Below, piece after piece: positions 36,896 through 49,493 of a DNA stretch of 64,000 nt (position 1 is its first letter; every line of letters starts with the position of its first letter). The stretch covers positions 1 through 64,000 of the forward strand of contig BGZK01001396.1 in the NCBI GenBank assembly GCA_005406025.1. The letters run 5' to 3'. Made by a program: the position numbers and the translations under genes. The stretch comes from Eumeta japonica. Its lineage: Eukaryota > Arthropoda > Insecta > Lepidoptera > Psychidae. The notes below the pieces were generated by a model. The model was not told the DNA's origin. It made no database searches and saw only the letters and a program-made list of their open reading frames with translations.

Positions 36896-37033
36896 TGCTA
36901 CAACAACAGAAGGATATAATTTTCATTTCACGTTCTATCAAATTATGACTAAGCACGATATACTTTTTTTCAAATAGCAAGAAGATTGTACAAAGAGCCT
37001 ATTTTTTAAAAATCTTTGTTAAAATAATTCATT

Positions 37034-37088
37034 TGATACTATATTTAATTTAATGATGCATTACATCATTAAATTAAATATAGTATCA
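37034..37088. repeat. Perfect hairpin, 25-base stem, 5-base loop
   Basis: The arm at 37034-37058 is exactly complementary to 37064-37088, with loop CATTA. This is the longest perfect inverted repeat that I found. Confidence 0.95.
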
Positions 37089-37225
37089 TCAGAAAATACG
37101 AATTTATGTTTTGAATTATTAAATTACGAGAGCGTCGTATCTAAAGCGCCCATCAAGATGCGAGAATGCCGAGTTGACATTGTCAGAGCGAGGCGTGCGC
37201 GCACTGCTCCTATTCGATAGCCGAT

Positions 37226-37252
37226 GTAACTCCTCGAAGTTCGAGGAGTTAC
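37226..37252. repeat. Perfect hairpin, 13-base stem, 1-base spacer
   Basis: GTAACTCCTCGAA, G, TTCGAGGAGTTAC. Confidence 0.95.
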
Positions 37253-37652
37253 CGAGCCAGGACGTGACCGGTGTCGTGATGAGGGACCGACCGCCTCCAG
37301 CGGGACGGTGCGTCTGTGATGAACGTTTATTGTTGGAGCACGCGTTAAGGGTCCGCAGGTTGTAAGTGCTAGTGTAGGGCATATGAATATTTATAAATAT
37401 AATTAATAAAATCAGTCCAGCTCGGTTCAGCTGCATAAGTATCGCTACGACTATCAAGCTTCACATTAAAGCTGTCAGGCCACACTGTAAACTTTTTACC
37501 CTTTAGATTAAATATATTGTAGGATTGAGGTAACTTAATCTTTTAGGTATGTTTTTTAACCTAAAAGAACAGTAACGATAATATCTTTAATTTCTGAAAT
37601 ACGGAATATTAAACCAGTTACAGTGAGATAAAAATTAAAGAAACGATTGTAC

Positions 37653-37686
37653 CTGGCCACTTCGAGGAGTATGAGAAGTCGCGACT
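37653..37686 (-). CDS. Possible upstream microexon of the NCKAP5-like gene
   Basis: A 34-base stretch between an acceptor-like TTTCATACAG and a donor-like CCAG|GTACAA on the minus strand, 960 bases upstream of exon 36603-36693. It reads two bases, ten codons (SRLLILLEVA) and a final AG. That AG would join the G of the next exon to make AGG, giving ..LLEVA-R-MEETV... Phase and Arg fit, but the stretch is very short and unusually hydrophobic, and a TAG lies just upstream in the same frame. It may be chance. Confidence 0.22.
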
Positions 37687-38339
37687 CTGTATGAAAGTGA
37701 TCCTATTGCAACGATATATCGTTGTCAGAGATCGAGGGATAAGATGTGATGTAAACAGAACTTAGTGCACTTTTTCTATCTCAGTATTCAGAAATAATGA
37801 GATAAAAACACTTTTAATTAATCACACTTAACATGTGAATACACCGATCGCCAAAAGAAAACTGATTCGTTGGCGTTCGAATTCCGGTACATGTATCCAT
37901 TTGCAAGTAGAACATTCTCTGAGAGAAAACAAAGTTATAAATCAATTACAAAAACAAAGACGCGGACAAGTCACATTCTAAATAAACAAACGACGCCTAT
38001 CATAATTTGGAATATTCCCACTATTAAAATATGTAAAGAAATGCGTACGTATTTTGAAATAAACTACATACTATTCTCAATTTTTTTAATACAAGAAATA
38101 TTCTGTTATTTTGTTTATGAGAGTAGTATGCAACAATGTATAGATACATGTATTAATTAAGTGAAGTTTTGTTAAGTCACATTCATATTTATTTACGTTC
38201 ATAATTCATATTCGAATATTTCTATTTAGTACCTACAATGAAAAAATAATAAATATAAATAATTACAATCAATTAAAACTTCAGTTGATACGTAGCAAAA
38301 GTGTATAAAAAAATATTTACTCATGAAACCGCGACAATT

Positions 38340-38580
38340 TGTAATATTTACGTTTGATAACTACGACAATGCCGAAATTTACATATGGCGCCCGAGCTGC
38401 CATTGAAATAATCAATTCGCGGAGTTTATAAAACGTGGAGTTATTAAAGGCGACGGCGCCCAAAGACAAAGAGCGCTTCTTATTAAGCGCCTCGTTACTG
38501 AGACGGATTACGGGCGACACGGCTCGGCGTTAATCTCTCCGCTGTCGGGCGAGTTTTGCGTGTGCGCGGGACGGCTAGAT
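38340..38580. promoter_or_regulatory. GC-richer island
   Basis: Includes GAGCGCTTCTTATTAAGCGC, a near-palindrome, and GGAGTTATTAAAGGCGACGG, which mixes AT cores with CG. Confidence 0.25.
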
Positions 38581-39365
38581 GCGAGTGCACCGGCTCTAGA
38601 AAGAGACGGAGAGTGATACGTAAGGTGATATTCCGTCGAAGGAGCGGCATCGGTTTACGTGGTTTTTGTAAAGATCGTGGCTTAGTTATGGATTATCTTC
38701 GTTGCTTTATTTCGAATCGACTCAAATTATCTGGAAGATCAAAAACCAGATTTTATTTTAAATTTTTGATGAGCGCTTCAAATCAGCAATGATATAGCTG
38801 ATAGCTGATCCCGATCCCGATGTTGAAATTACATATAGAAAAGGTCGATAAAGGCTTTGAACACGACGACGAGGATGGTTACGTTACCCATGCTGAGGAC
38901 ACGAGTATACCAAGCGTGAGCGCACACTGACACTTCGGGTAGCGTTCTCAGCTGTGGCTATGGTATTTAATGACGTCATGTAAGATTTTTTCAGTCTACT
39001 GTCGGGGTTTATTGTCCCACGGTATATTATTTCGGATTGAAAATAATGGTATTTAGCTCACCACATTTGCCCGTGACGGGAGAGTAATGACCACTGTATC
39101 GATGCAGCGATGACGTCTGACATCGGCATCTCAACTTTCGAGGGTCGTGTTAATAAAGGACGCTTAAGTGCCACGTTCCATCTTGAGAATGGTAAGAGGA
39201 AGACGGCTGTAGTGCTTCGCTATAGAAAATAATACATGTCTCGCTCCCACGCTAGTTCTTAAGATGCCGCATCGTTTGAGTAACGTTCATTAATACATTT
39301 ATAACGGCATTTATTATTAGTGGTTTAATTAACTTCGAGTTAAAAACGTATTAGTCGATTTCCCC

Positions 39366-39436
39366 GCAGTCGATATTCGAACCCGATACCTGGTGTTTCG
39401 AAGACGAGCCGCTTGGCCACTAGACCGTCCGTGCTC
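39366..39436 (-). repeat. tRNA-derived SINE head or tRNA pseudogene
   Basis: On the minus strand, TAGTGGCCAAGCGG matches an RNA polymerase III A box, and about 35 bases later GGGTTCGAATATC matches a B box. The T-stem has mismatches and no full cloverleaf forms, so it is not called as a working tRNA. Confidence 0.55.
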
Positions 39437-40379
39437 ATGTGTTAAATATAATTTTAATTATTAGACTGGTGGGCAGCGACGGCATCTCAACACCTGATTG
39501 GTAGATTTTATACGGATTCTATTACTTCAAAAAAGCGTTTTAAATGTTGTTAGAGTATCTAAATCCATCTGTCTATCTGATCCTGAAAATATATTTTTGG
39601 AGATAATAGTGTTATAGAGCAAACGTATGACGATTCGTAATTTATTTTGGTATCGGTTAAAGCAGCTCAAAGTTTCTGCGATTTGAGCAGTAAGGTGGGA
39701 AGTAAGTACTCGTGACAGAGATGGTTCAACCGCAGGCAAGAACTGGACATCGTTCGTGTTAATTGAGCATATTAGCACCGATGAACTGGCGTTATACTTA
39801 TTCGACGACACAATCCTTATGAAATAAGTTATATGCCTAACAGAGACTTGAATCTAGACAAGAAAAATAAAATAATAATATTTATATTATAAAATAAGTA
39901 ATAGTTCAAATGAGAAACAACACAGAAACGAATTCCCTTCTGAAGGTTTTAGAAAATGTAACTCAATTTTAATCAATTCACCGCGCCGTAATCAGATTAA
40001 CATTGACACAGAAATAGATATGATGTCGGGATGCGTTAAAATTTTTTCAAATATTTTGTAAGTTTCAATCTAACGATAGGCTTCACAGTTATTTGAAATA
40101 CGAGTTGTTTGAAATAAAATAAAAAATGTCTGTAGACCGTAGGACACAAAACATTTAAAGCATACAAATAAATGTAACTATTCTATAATTCTGAGTATAG
40201 ACTGAGACAAAAATAGTATCTCATTTAAAAAAAAACTAAGTTCTGTGCTATGTATTCAAACTTGGTATATTAAAATAGGGCTTAGTAGACAAACCAGCAA
40301 GAATTCTGAATTAAGTAGCGAAGCTTCCTATTACGAAAATACTAACTACAAAAATAACATTCAATATTTCCAGCCCATT

Positions 40380-40720
40380 TTCATAATGTTCGGCATATTT
40401 ATAGTCTTTATGCGGCGCCAAAGCCGAGCTGTGCAAGTGCGAACTACATTTCACCAATTTCGAAAACCCATCAAACGAGCAGACAGCGTTCGAAAATTTC
40501 CCACATAAAATATTTCACAAAAGAAATTGCCCGTTCGGAGCGTTCCCACAATAGAGCCAACAGCCACGCCGCAGCCGCCTTCGGGGAACTATCGGAGCGG
40601 AAGGGAATTGATGGGAATTCTCCAATAAGGAAGAAAATCGGGCCGAGGCGCGATAACAGTTCACGAGGAGGACTCGACGAGTCGCCGACGACTGTTTACT
40701 CACTCGAAATTGATTTAAGG
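40380..40720. promoter_or_regulatory. GC-richer island
   Basis: Contains TTTATAGTCTTTATGCGGCG (caudal/Hox-like TTTATGG-type core) and a CCGCAGCCGCCTTCGGGG block. Confidence 0.25.
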
Positions 40721-41529
40721 TATACGCAGTGATAAACTATAAACGTGACTTATAGCGTGGTGCTGCATAATGAAAAACGCGCGTTTGTTTATTTTTAAAG
40801 ATCGCGTGCGACAAAACAGTTTTTTCCGTTAAAACAAAAAATAGGACTGATTTTGAAAAATACGACTGGAATTTTGAAGTGTTTAGATAGAGTGATCTAT
40901 GTAGAAAATTTGAAAGCTTGGATCGGTCCCATTTGTGTAAAATGTAAATCTCTGTTTTAAAAGAGATATATATTTGACATTTTTTCTCTGTTATAAAATT
41001 TAATAAGTCATGTAATGGCAACTGACAAATTAATGGGTCAGCAAAGATCACATATTTTGTATTTTCCGAAAAAAAAAGATCTTTACCACCAAAATTTTCA
41101 ATTCTTCACTTTACCGAAATAAAATATGCTTATTTATATAATTACCATTAAAATTAAATGTTAACTGGTTGACATCATAATGAAGTTTCTATGAAGAGAT
41201 TTGTGTTCAAAACATTTTTCATCATTGTCGCTTTGTTTTCATTTTTTTTTAATAAACAAATGAAATTGTTTTTGATTGTGCTTCTTTGTAAAGATTTATT
41301 TTATACTATTTATGACATTCTATTATTAATAAATATATTACTGAGAATGAATGAAGACTGCGGGAAAACTTACGTAAAACTATTTTTTTATTGAGGAATT
41401 CAAGACAATTGCTAAATGGAGAGAAATCGCGAAACCTCTATGAAAACGTTTCAGTTAGTACCGAACCTCTTCATAGATTCTACACTACACAGTTCTAGAA
41501 CCTCCTAACTCAAATTTATTCATTACCAA

Positions 41530-41720
41530 ACGTTTCCCATGTCGAGTGAAGCGGAAAAATGTGCGGTCAGTCGCACCTACATAGTTCCCGGCACGTCACG
41601 TGACGAGCCATAAAGCTCGAAAACGTCCCACGTGTAAAACACATTGTACAGTAATTCCAGGTCGCTCACCCGCCGCCCGTTTCGGGCCTCGGCTCTATTA
41701 ACGTATAATTTAGAGCTGTG
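41530..41720. promoter_or_regulatory. GC-richer island with E-box cluster
   Basis: CACGTCACGTGACGAG and, 40 bases later, CCCACGTGTAAAAC give two CACGTG E-boxes close together. Confidence 0.3.
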
Positions 41721-42159
41721 TTTTTTTTTTCGTACTGACCGAAGGCTTTTTTTTTCTGTATAAGGGTGGCTTTACAGCGCCCAGTCACGGCAACCTATCG
41801 ACCGAACGGAAAAATATAATTAGGGAAGACGTCGCAAATATTCTGGTATGCTTAAAATAACCCTGTCTAGTTTTTGAATTGTTCATCGTTTGCATCGCAA
41901 AACTAGACCGTTACTAGTCTAGATCTAGATCCAGACATATACGTACATTTTTTCTGATGAAGAAATACATTCCCAAAACTATTAAAGGCGGCGATCTTTC
42001 CATTGATTCGCTTTTCGAATAAAGCGGTATCTGTTATAGTCGCCGACTTATAAAGCCTAAGTGTCAGACGTTGCATTAATTGACCGACATGAATATAATA
42101 GGCTTTCATTATCGCACTCCTGAACCATAGACCCACAATCTTTTATTTTGTGTTTAGAG

Positions 42160-42645
42160 GTTTTGATTCTAACAACGGCGTGCTTCAAATTCTCATTTGC
42201 AATAGTTATCTGTTTACTATTTAAGTTATATGCTACACACGTCCACATACGTCGTTTCGACTTCACAATTGACAGTTAACCGTTAACCTAAGAGCTAATG
42301 TCGGAGGTGCGTGGAGCCACCCAAATACTAAGTTACTTTTCAAACCCGACATTTTAGTATTTGTGACATTGACGGTATGCTATACATAGTCGTATATGCT
42401 AGTTTTAATTTGATTATTTTCTTCCAAACTTATAGTAATAGACGAATATCGTTGTTTTTCTTTGCGATCCATTTCGAAAATTTGCGATATCTCTGAAATA
42501 AAGAATCATATATTACGCGCTTATCGCAATTGACAGCAACCAGTCAGTCAACATTTAACTTTAAACAAGTGAATTTTTGAAGTGACAGAATTTGACGAAT
42601 TTTTCCATTTATTAAAGTATATGTTATGTTTATTAGTTAAAATTT
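42160..42645 (+). repeat. Repeat family R2, copy 1
   Basis: It aligns along about 450 bases with 51300-51735. Shared blocks are CAACTTCACAATTGAC.GTTA (CGACTT here), GGAGGTG..TGG.GCCACC, AAGTTA.CTTTCAAA, ATTTGTGACATTGAC and GCGCTTATCGCAA.TGA. No intact open frame. Confidence 0.75.
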
Positions 42646-42865
42646 ACAACTAAATACGCGGACTGGAGGTTGTCGACAATGCGGTGGCAACAGTCTGGAC
42701 AGACAAATAGACGAGACAAGAGACGGAGCGAGTGCTTTAGGTTGACTTAAGACAACAACATTCTCGATCATTCGACCCCCACTGTCGATCTCGTCGACGA
42801 AATGGGACACAACAAACGTGTAATATCATTATAATTATGACGACGTAAAAGTGAAACTACGACTA

Positions 42866-43064
42866 GGGTCCTCTTCCACTACCTCTTTTTGAACTCAATT
42901 TTAACTAAAAGTCGCCTAAATTGAATTTTGCTTTACATGCCTTCCTTTTCACTGGTTTTAGTCCGCACCACCGTTAAAAAGAGGACGTGGAATGTGAATT
43001 TAATTTTAAAAGTGACTTTTTGTTAAATGACAACTAAATTAAAAAGAGATTATGGAAGAGGCCC
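42866..43064. mobile_element. 199-base MITE with TA target duplication
   Basis: The left end, GGGTCCTCTTCCACTACCTC and then TTTTT (42866-42890), pairs with the right end AAAAAGAGATTATGGAAGAG and then GCCC (43041-43064). TA lies directly outside both ends (42864-42865, 43065-43066), as expected for a Tc1/mariner-type non-autonomous element. Confidence 0.7.
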
Positions 43065-45157
43065 TAAATATCATAGATGTCGCATCCACAGCTACATTTT
43101 ATTATTAACGATAAAAATTAAATATATATATTTTTTTGGAACATGGCTCAGGGCTTGTGTATTAAATGAAATGAATTAAGTTTACGTTTTAATAAAGAAA
43201 TGAAAATTGAAGCGGGAACGAACTCTATAATATTACATTCTGACCAAAGACAATGATAAATATTCCAGTTAACAAAATTTTTTTTGCCGAAAAAAAGGAT
43301 AATAATTTTCATTTCTTTAACAAATCGATGTCATCGTGAGCAAAGGACGATCTCATGCAAATAATGTGTGTTGAGTATTTTAATCTTAACATATATATTA
43401 AATAATATTGAAATTGATTTAATTCATAAATCTCAGTAATGAGGGGGACTATTTAGTTGATGTCAATTCCTGAATTTTTTTACTAAAATTATCTACTTGT
43501 CATAGGTTAAGCCTATTTTGGGCGACCAATGTCAAGCGCTTTTGAAGACGCCGGTGTTGAAAAATAATACTTGCAAGTTGTAGCTACCGAATTTTGTCTA
43601 TACTAACTGTTAGCAGGTAGATAGTCAACAGCCTCAAGCGACTTGGAAATGAATTATCGAGATCAGTACAGGTTTTGTGTTGATAACAAATAAACCAGTT
43701 TAGGGCGTGATTACTGAGTACATCTCCTGTCTCGCTTAATTCTTCTCACTGTTATCATAGACCGACAGGTGAGCACACCAGATACCTTTTCTTATTTGTG
43801 TATTTTTATGTTTACTAAATAAGTTCAAAAAAAAAAAAATTGACCATAATATTATATATCTTCTTCGGAAGATTTCGGAGATACTTCGGAAAATAATTTT
43901 TGTTATTGTTTTGAGCAATGAAATTAATTCACTTATTTAAATAATCATTAATTTATTGTTATAATTTCACCATGTGTACAAAATAATACAATAGTTTTAG
44001 TTCGCTACTATGAATTGGTAATTATAATAAATGATTAGTTTGATTTTTTTTAAATTATAGTTTAAAAAATCGAAAAAAACACGCTTTAATAGCAAACCGA
44101 ACTAAAAAGTAGAAAATAATTTTTACTAATGAAGAGTTTGTGTTACAGCAATAGAAAGTTCAATAGTCAATAATAATTAATTAACTCGAAATAAAATTTG
44201 AGTGCAACTTATTACCAAAATAATTCAATTTAAAGTAGAAGGTGACATCTTGTCACCTTTTATCGGATCGAGAGAATCAAAAGTGGAATGAAAATTAGCG
44301 CTCGACATAAGTTAATTGCGCTGTATAGCTTATAGTTGTGACATACCTACACAACCTTTTTATAAATTTTTTAATTACAATTTTTACAAAATTTGAGAAA
44401 GTCAAAATTTCTTTTAAAGTTCTTAAAATTAATTATTTTCTTTGTAAATTCAAAAATTTTTTTCTTTTTCTCGAAAATTTTTTCTAAATTGTTAAATTGA
44501 ATTTTTTTTTCGAAAATTTTACATAATTGTTAAATTATACAATGTTTTAAGCAATTATCTTTTTTTTTGATAAAAAATCAATTACTTTCAAATTTTATGA
44601 AATTTTACAAATTCAAAATTTTTCTGGACATTTTGTTTTTCAAAATTAAAAATATGGAATTATTGTATTGTCATTAGTCCATTAAATGTGTGCAAATCTT
44701 TAAATATGCAAATCAGACATCTGAAAATTGATGAAAACCACGTTCAAAGATTCCGTTACATAATACATACATACAAGTCAAGCTAATAAAAATGAGTTAA
44801 TGACTAAGAACTCAAATGCATCTTAATATGAAAAAATGTATGTCATAATAGATCCTAAATTTAAACTGAATATCAATAGGCAAATAGTAACTGATAGGCA
44901 ATATGTAGGAACAAAATAGGATTACTTATTTGTAATGTTGGTTCGTAATTCAACAGTTCTTAAACTTTCGGTTATTCCCTAATTCAACAATTATCTGGAT
45001 CATTAGTAATAGTGCAATATCACTCACAAATATGTACCTGTGATACAATTCAGGTACTTATAAATAAAAATTAAAATCGTTAGCTCATGTTATTTCCGCT
45101 GATAACTCAGAAATCACCCGGTAAAGCGGCTTTCTGAAATCTACGATAATCTACTAA

Positions 45158-45362
45158 TCTATCGTATACATATATAATGAAAATAGGTTGTCTTTGTTCG
45201 CCAATCACGTAAAAACTACTAAACGTATAGACATGGAACTGGGACCATTCGATGCGGGATGATTTGTAGATGGTTCTAGGCTACTCAGTTTTCGAATTCC
45301 GTAAATCCTTCTCTATTTTATTTATAATAAAAATTACCCAGCGAAGCGGGCGGGACAGCTAG
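45158..45362 (+). mobile_element. Short non-autonomous Helitron-like element
   Basis: Starts TCTATCG after an A and ends ACAGCTAG before a T, fitting the Helitron rule (TC at 5', CTRR at 3', inserted between A and T). Just inside the 3' end is ACCCAGCGAAGCGGGCGGG, the GC-rich hairpin region typical of lepidopteran Helitrons. No Rep/helicase sequence is present. Confidence 0.65.
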
Positions 45363-45889
45363 TTCACTCTAAGTTTGTAAAACAAAATTATGTTCGGAGT
45401 AGCTGGTGAATGCGGCCGACAGCCGACAGCAAGTTGCTGTCGCAGCTCGGCTAACTGTGTTTTCTAGTAGAAATATATACGCACATGAACGACACAAAAT
45501 AACGCTACACTTTCTACTGCTCTGATGAGTTGCTGTCGGTCTGCCGTCATACACACTAAAAGCACTGTATTGTTGTCAACTGCACACGCCGGCAAGGAGC
45601 CGACACAGTAACAAAACTCTGAAAATCTAAAAAAACAATCTAAATTAATGAAACACCTTGTCTTCCCGTTGTCAAAAATGCTAAAAACATAATATCAAAA
45701 TTTCCATTGTCGTCTCTCTGTTTCTAATTATTTTTTAATGATCATTATAACTATGATACAAATAATTCTTGACGTCATTGGCAAGGCATAATTTTATTCT
45801 TCGTTTACTTTCCCACTAGTAGACAGACATCTATTTTATATCGGATATGGTGGGATAATTCTAAATGCCTGCATCCTCGCAGTAACCAT

Positions 45890-46050
45890 GACGACCGGCA
45901 GAGCAGAGCAGATGAGCCCCGACATAAATCCGCCCCGGCTAAGCTTAATTGCATATCCCGTACTCCACACGATAGCCCCGTTATCGTTTGATGTCGTATC
46001 GCGTTATTCCAGATGCGTTTGAACCTTTGCGGGAGATTTTGTATGCTCCC
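45890..46050. promoter_or_regulatory. GC-richer island
   Basis: Unique-looking, with GCTTAATTGCATATCCCG, resembling a joined homeodomain and POU half site. Confidence 0.25.
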
Positions 46051-46114
46051 ATGGGATAATATTTATTTGATCATAGTTTTGATATATTAGTACAATACTA
46101 CATACAATAAAACT

Positions 46115-46133
46115 CATCATCATCATCATCATC
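46115..46133. repeat. CAT microsatellite, six units
   Basis: Six uninterrupted CAT units, ending at 46133. Confidence 0.85.
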
Positions 46134-47216
46134 GCTCAATCTGAATAAAAAACGTCAGTTTTCGTAAAAAAAAGTATATAAGGTGGTTACAGACGAGAAG
46201 CCGCACGATTTTGATGCGGACGATCTTATTTTTTGAATTATATGTAAGTAATTATATTGCTGAATTGTTGTATACAGCTGTAAAATTTAATCTTTAATCT
46301 CTAACCTTAAAAATTAATCATAATTAAAAATTAAATTTTCATTATTAAGTTATCTTAGAAAGAAATCTTAGCAAGAAATCTTGTTTCACAAAAAAAACTA
46401 AAAAAAATGTCAAAACAATTTAATAAATTGCACATTTTTATAACAGCAGTTTATAGTGTTTTATCAGTATTACTAACAATACCTGGACAAATATTTAATG
46501 ATGCATGTATATCTTTATATTAGATATTCGTGTTGTAATAATATGACGTTATTGAAAATCAAACAATTCCGGCAAAAATAATACATTAATCTGGAGGCGA
46601 GGACATATATATCAACAGATGATGTTCGATAATTTAATGATGGTACTCGCTGGACGAGTGTGCATTTTGAAGATAAGCCACGTTCGGTGCAACTGTCTGT
46701 TATCAATAGGGGAACGCATCATGCTGCACCAGAACTGCAGTTGCACCGCGGTCGTAGCGACTTGTTAAACGTTTTAATTTTCGAAAGGTCCCGTAGTTAC
46801 CTACTTCTTACATTTTACAGTGAACACCAAAAATTCAGTCCGCACTGAATTGGAGTTTTTTATCTATACGTTTTGTAAGAGGCAAACACGGACATCCGCT
46901 ACCCCAAGGCAGTCTGGTGCGTTGTCGGTTCTCAGCAAGAAATAAGTTCTTTTCTCGTCGTAGTTTAATTAAAATTAACGCTAGTTGTAGGTGGAAAAAT
47001 ATAAACTCTAAAAATCAAATCGAAGTAAGATTAAGATTAGAAATTCGTCTTTTTTATAAGTTCTCATATATAGAAAATAAAATAGAATAGGGGATATGAA
47101 TCGGTGACGGGCGGCGAATTATATCGAAAGGTACTTAGCGGCCGACGACATTTAGTAATGCCATTCCAACAATAAACTTGAAAAAAAAAAAAATTTGAAT
47201 TTATCATATAAATTAA

Positions 47217-47689
47217 CTAGCTTTCCGTTCGCGGCTTCGTCCGCGGGGACATAAAATGTGTTCTTTCATCTTTTATTTTGAACTACTTTCCCGAGTTTGA
47301 TTCTGGTCCCTGTTGCTGTTCCCGATTACGATCCCGATCACGCTCTTGATCTTAATCTCGGTTCTACACTCGGTTGCTATTTCGATTCCGTTCTCGATTT
47401 CGGCCTCAGTACCGCTCTCGACCCGAGACCCCTACCGGTCCCACTTCCTATTTGTATGATACCGGGACAAATTCTAGTATCAAAATATAATATTGGCTGT
47501 ATTACTCGAGAATAGCGCAGTTTGTTAATACAAAAAAAAAATTCTAAATGAAAGATACCCATTGTCTTCTCTTAACTCCTGACAATTTATATGTATGCGA
47601 AATTTCGTGAAGATAGGTTGTTTTGTTAAGGCCTGAAAGAGTAACACCCAAATAAATAAACGCTTTAGCAATTATAATATTAGTTTAGA
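47217..47689 (-). mobile_element. Helitron-like element with internal CCCGAT-type repeats
   Basis: On the minus strand the 3' end reads CCGCGGACGAAGCCGCGAAC, then GGAAAGCTAG followed by T. The 5' end begins TCTAAACTAATATTATAA, a start commonly seen in lepidopteran elements. The interior (47290-47450) is a degenerate array of six-base GATCCC/TTCCCG-like words. The base before the 5' TC is C rather than A, so the 5' limit is uncertain. Confidence 0.6.
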
Positions 47690-48439
47690 GGTTTCACTTG
47701 AAATCGAAGCGGATTTGGTCGATATACAAAATTATAGTTATTCGCCGTACACAATAGGTACAAGCGAGAGTCAAGAGCCTGCACGTCCCGTGTTAAAAAG
47801 CTTTTTGAAAGCTTCCACAGGCCAGAACAATGCACGTGGTCATTGAAAAAAGGGATTTGTGTATCGGTTGCATTAAAGCGAAACATGGTGAGGTAAGTAG
47901 ACATGCAAGTATAGCAATAAGTTCATTATAGAAAACATAAATTGTAAATCACACTGTAATAAAATAAAAGAAAAAATACTTTCCTAAATGAATACTCAAG
48001 AAAGTATTTACTTCTTTATTTTATTGAAAACTAATTGACTACAAATCATTTTTATTGAAATATTTAAGTATTAGCAAAAACATCGTGTGCCACAATCGTC
48101 GTATTTATATTACGACTTAGTCTCACTTGCAGAATTTAAAATTTTTTCACAGCGTTAGTTTGCAAAAGATTTTCTAAAGGGCACACACTATACCATCCTT
48201 ATAATGTATACAAATTATACGTACGTAAAGATGCTTAAATGCATCTCTACGTTAATTGCTGCATTTACGTTTCATCATTACGCGCGAACACCTGTTAAAT
48301 AGTTTGCTAATCGATTTGCAAAACCCTAAGTGACATTCACACCTATAATGTATAGTTAAAATTGTCATGAACATGCATTTTTATAACGTAACAAACGATA
48401 GACGAAATACATCCCAAATTACAGACATATTATGGACGT

Positions 48440-48650
48440 ATTCAGAAATTCCGGCGGAAGGGTTCGTTCATTCTTAATTCTCATTTCTTCGCTGCAGCCT
48501 GTCATGATGAGGAGCCCGCTCAATTCTTGCCCCGGTTATATGTTTTATAGCCTGCAGCAGGAGTTACGTCTCTCGTGGAATTAAAGCGAGCGCTCGCGCA
48601 CGACCTCTGGCGCGTCAGATAATTGTTTCGCGTAAGCGTATGCGTTGAAA
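48440..48650. promoter_or_regulatory. GC-richer island
   Basis: Has TTATATGTTTTATAGCCTGC and a CGAGCGCTCGCGCACGACC block; no open frame of note. Confidence 0.25.
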
Positions 48651-49345
48651 AGCGTGTCTATTTTAAAAACAGAATTTAAACATTGTATTAAGAATTAAAA
48701 TATATATGAAAATTTTCGTTTTAATTGTTATTAACGATAATATTACGAATTATTTGCATAATGGGTATATTAATTATTGTACGGTTTGTTTTAGCTGTTT
48801 ATCGAAATGTCGATTCACTGTCGATTGAATTAATTTTAAAAATGAACCGGTGAACGGTGATCGTTCAGTGATAAGCGTGTTGCTTTCGAACCCAAGGATA
48901 GTAAGCTGGAATCCTGACCAAGGATGAACCGACAGAAGAGTTTTCAACTAAAGTCAACCGCCGGGGAAGAACAAGCCTTCGTTTTCAGACGTGGTCATCG
49001 CATTGTTGACTACGTGCGATGTGACGTTAAGGGCTTCCTAAAGCTTCCATAGATAAGACAAATAGATCGTAGGACGGTGTGCCTCTACATTGGTGATAAA
49101 AAGTTCACATAAACATAAATACAGTCAAACGAGGTTATTGAGTCTTATTTTCTGAGAGATGTTAGCATTTTTGCTTATCATGTAACGTCTGAAAGTCTGA
49201 GAAAACGGAATCGCGAGAACAGCTTACAGGATCAAAATGTTAGGAAACTGGATGTACTGGACTAGAAGTAGAAGAAAAAATAAAGGCTCATTTGGCTATC
49301 AGATGCTTTTTAAGTAAGCGTCGTCGTCTTACGTTTGTTAGTCCA

Positions 49346-49493
49346 ACTTTGAGACATAGCCACCCATAAACTTAAACTTGAGACATACCCACCAAAAAAT
49401 TAATTTTGAGACATACCCACCCACAAACTTAGCCTTGAAACATAACTATGTACAAACTTACCCTTAAGACATACCCATAAACTTTTCATTTCA
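49346..49493. repeat. Minisatellite, five units of about 29 bases
   Basis: The word GAGACATA.CCACCC..AAACTT recurs with starts near 49351, 49380, 49408, 49437 and 49466. Later units are degraded (GAAACATAACTATG, AAGACATACCCAT). Confidence 0.8.

Noticed and set aside
48870..48940. Possible SINE with pol III boxes, plus strand
   Set aside because: Neither box matches well, and there is no second copy in the window.
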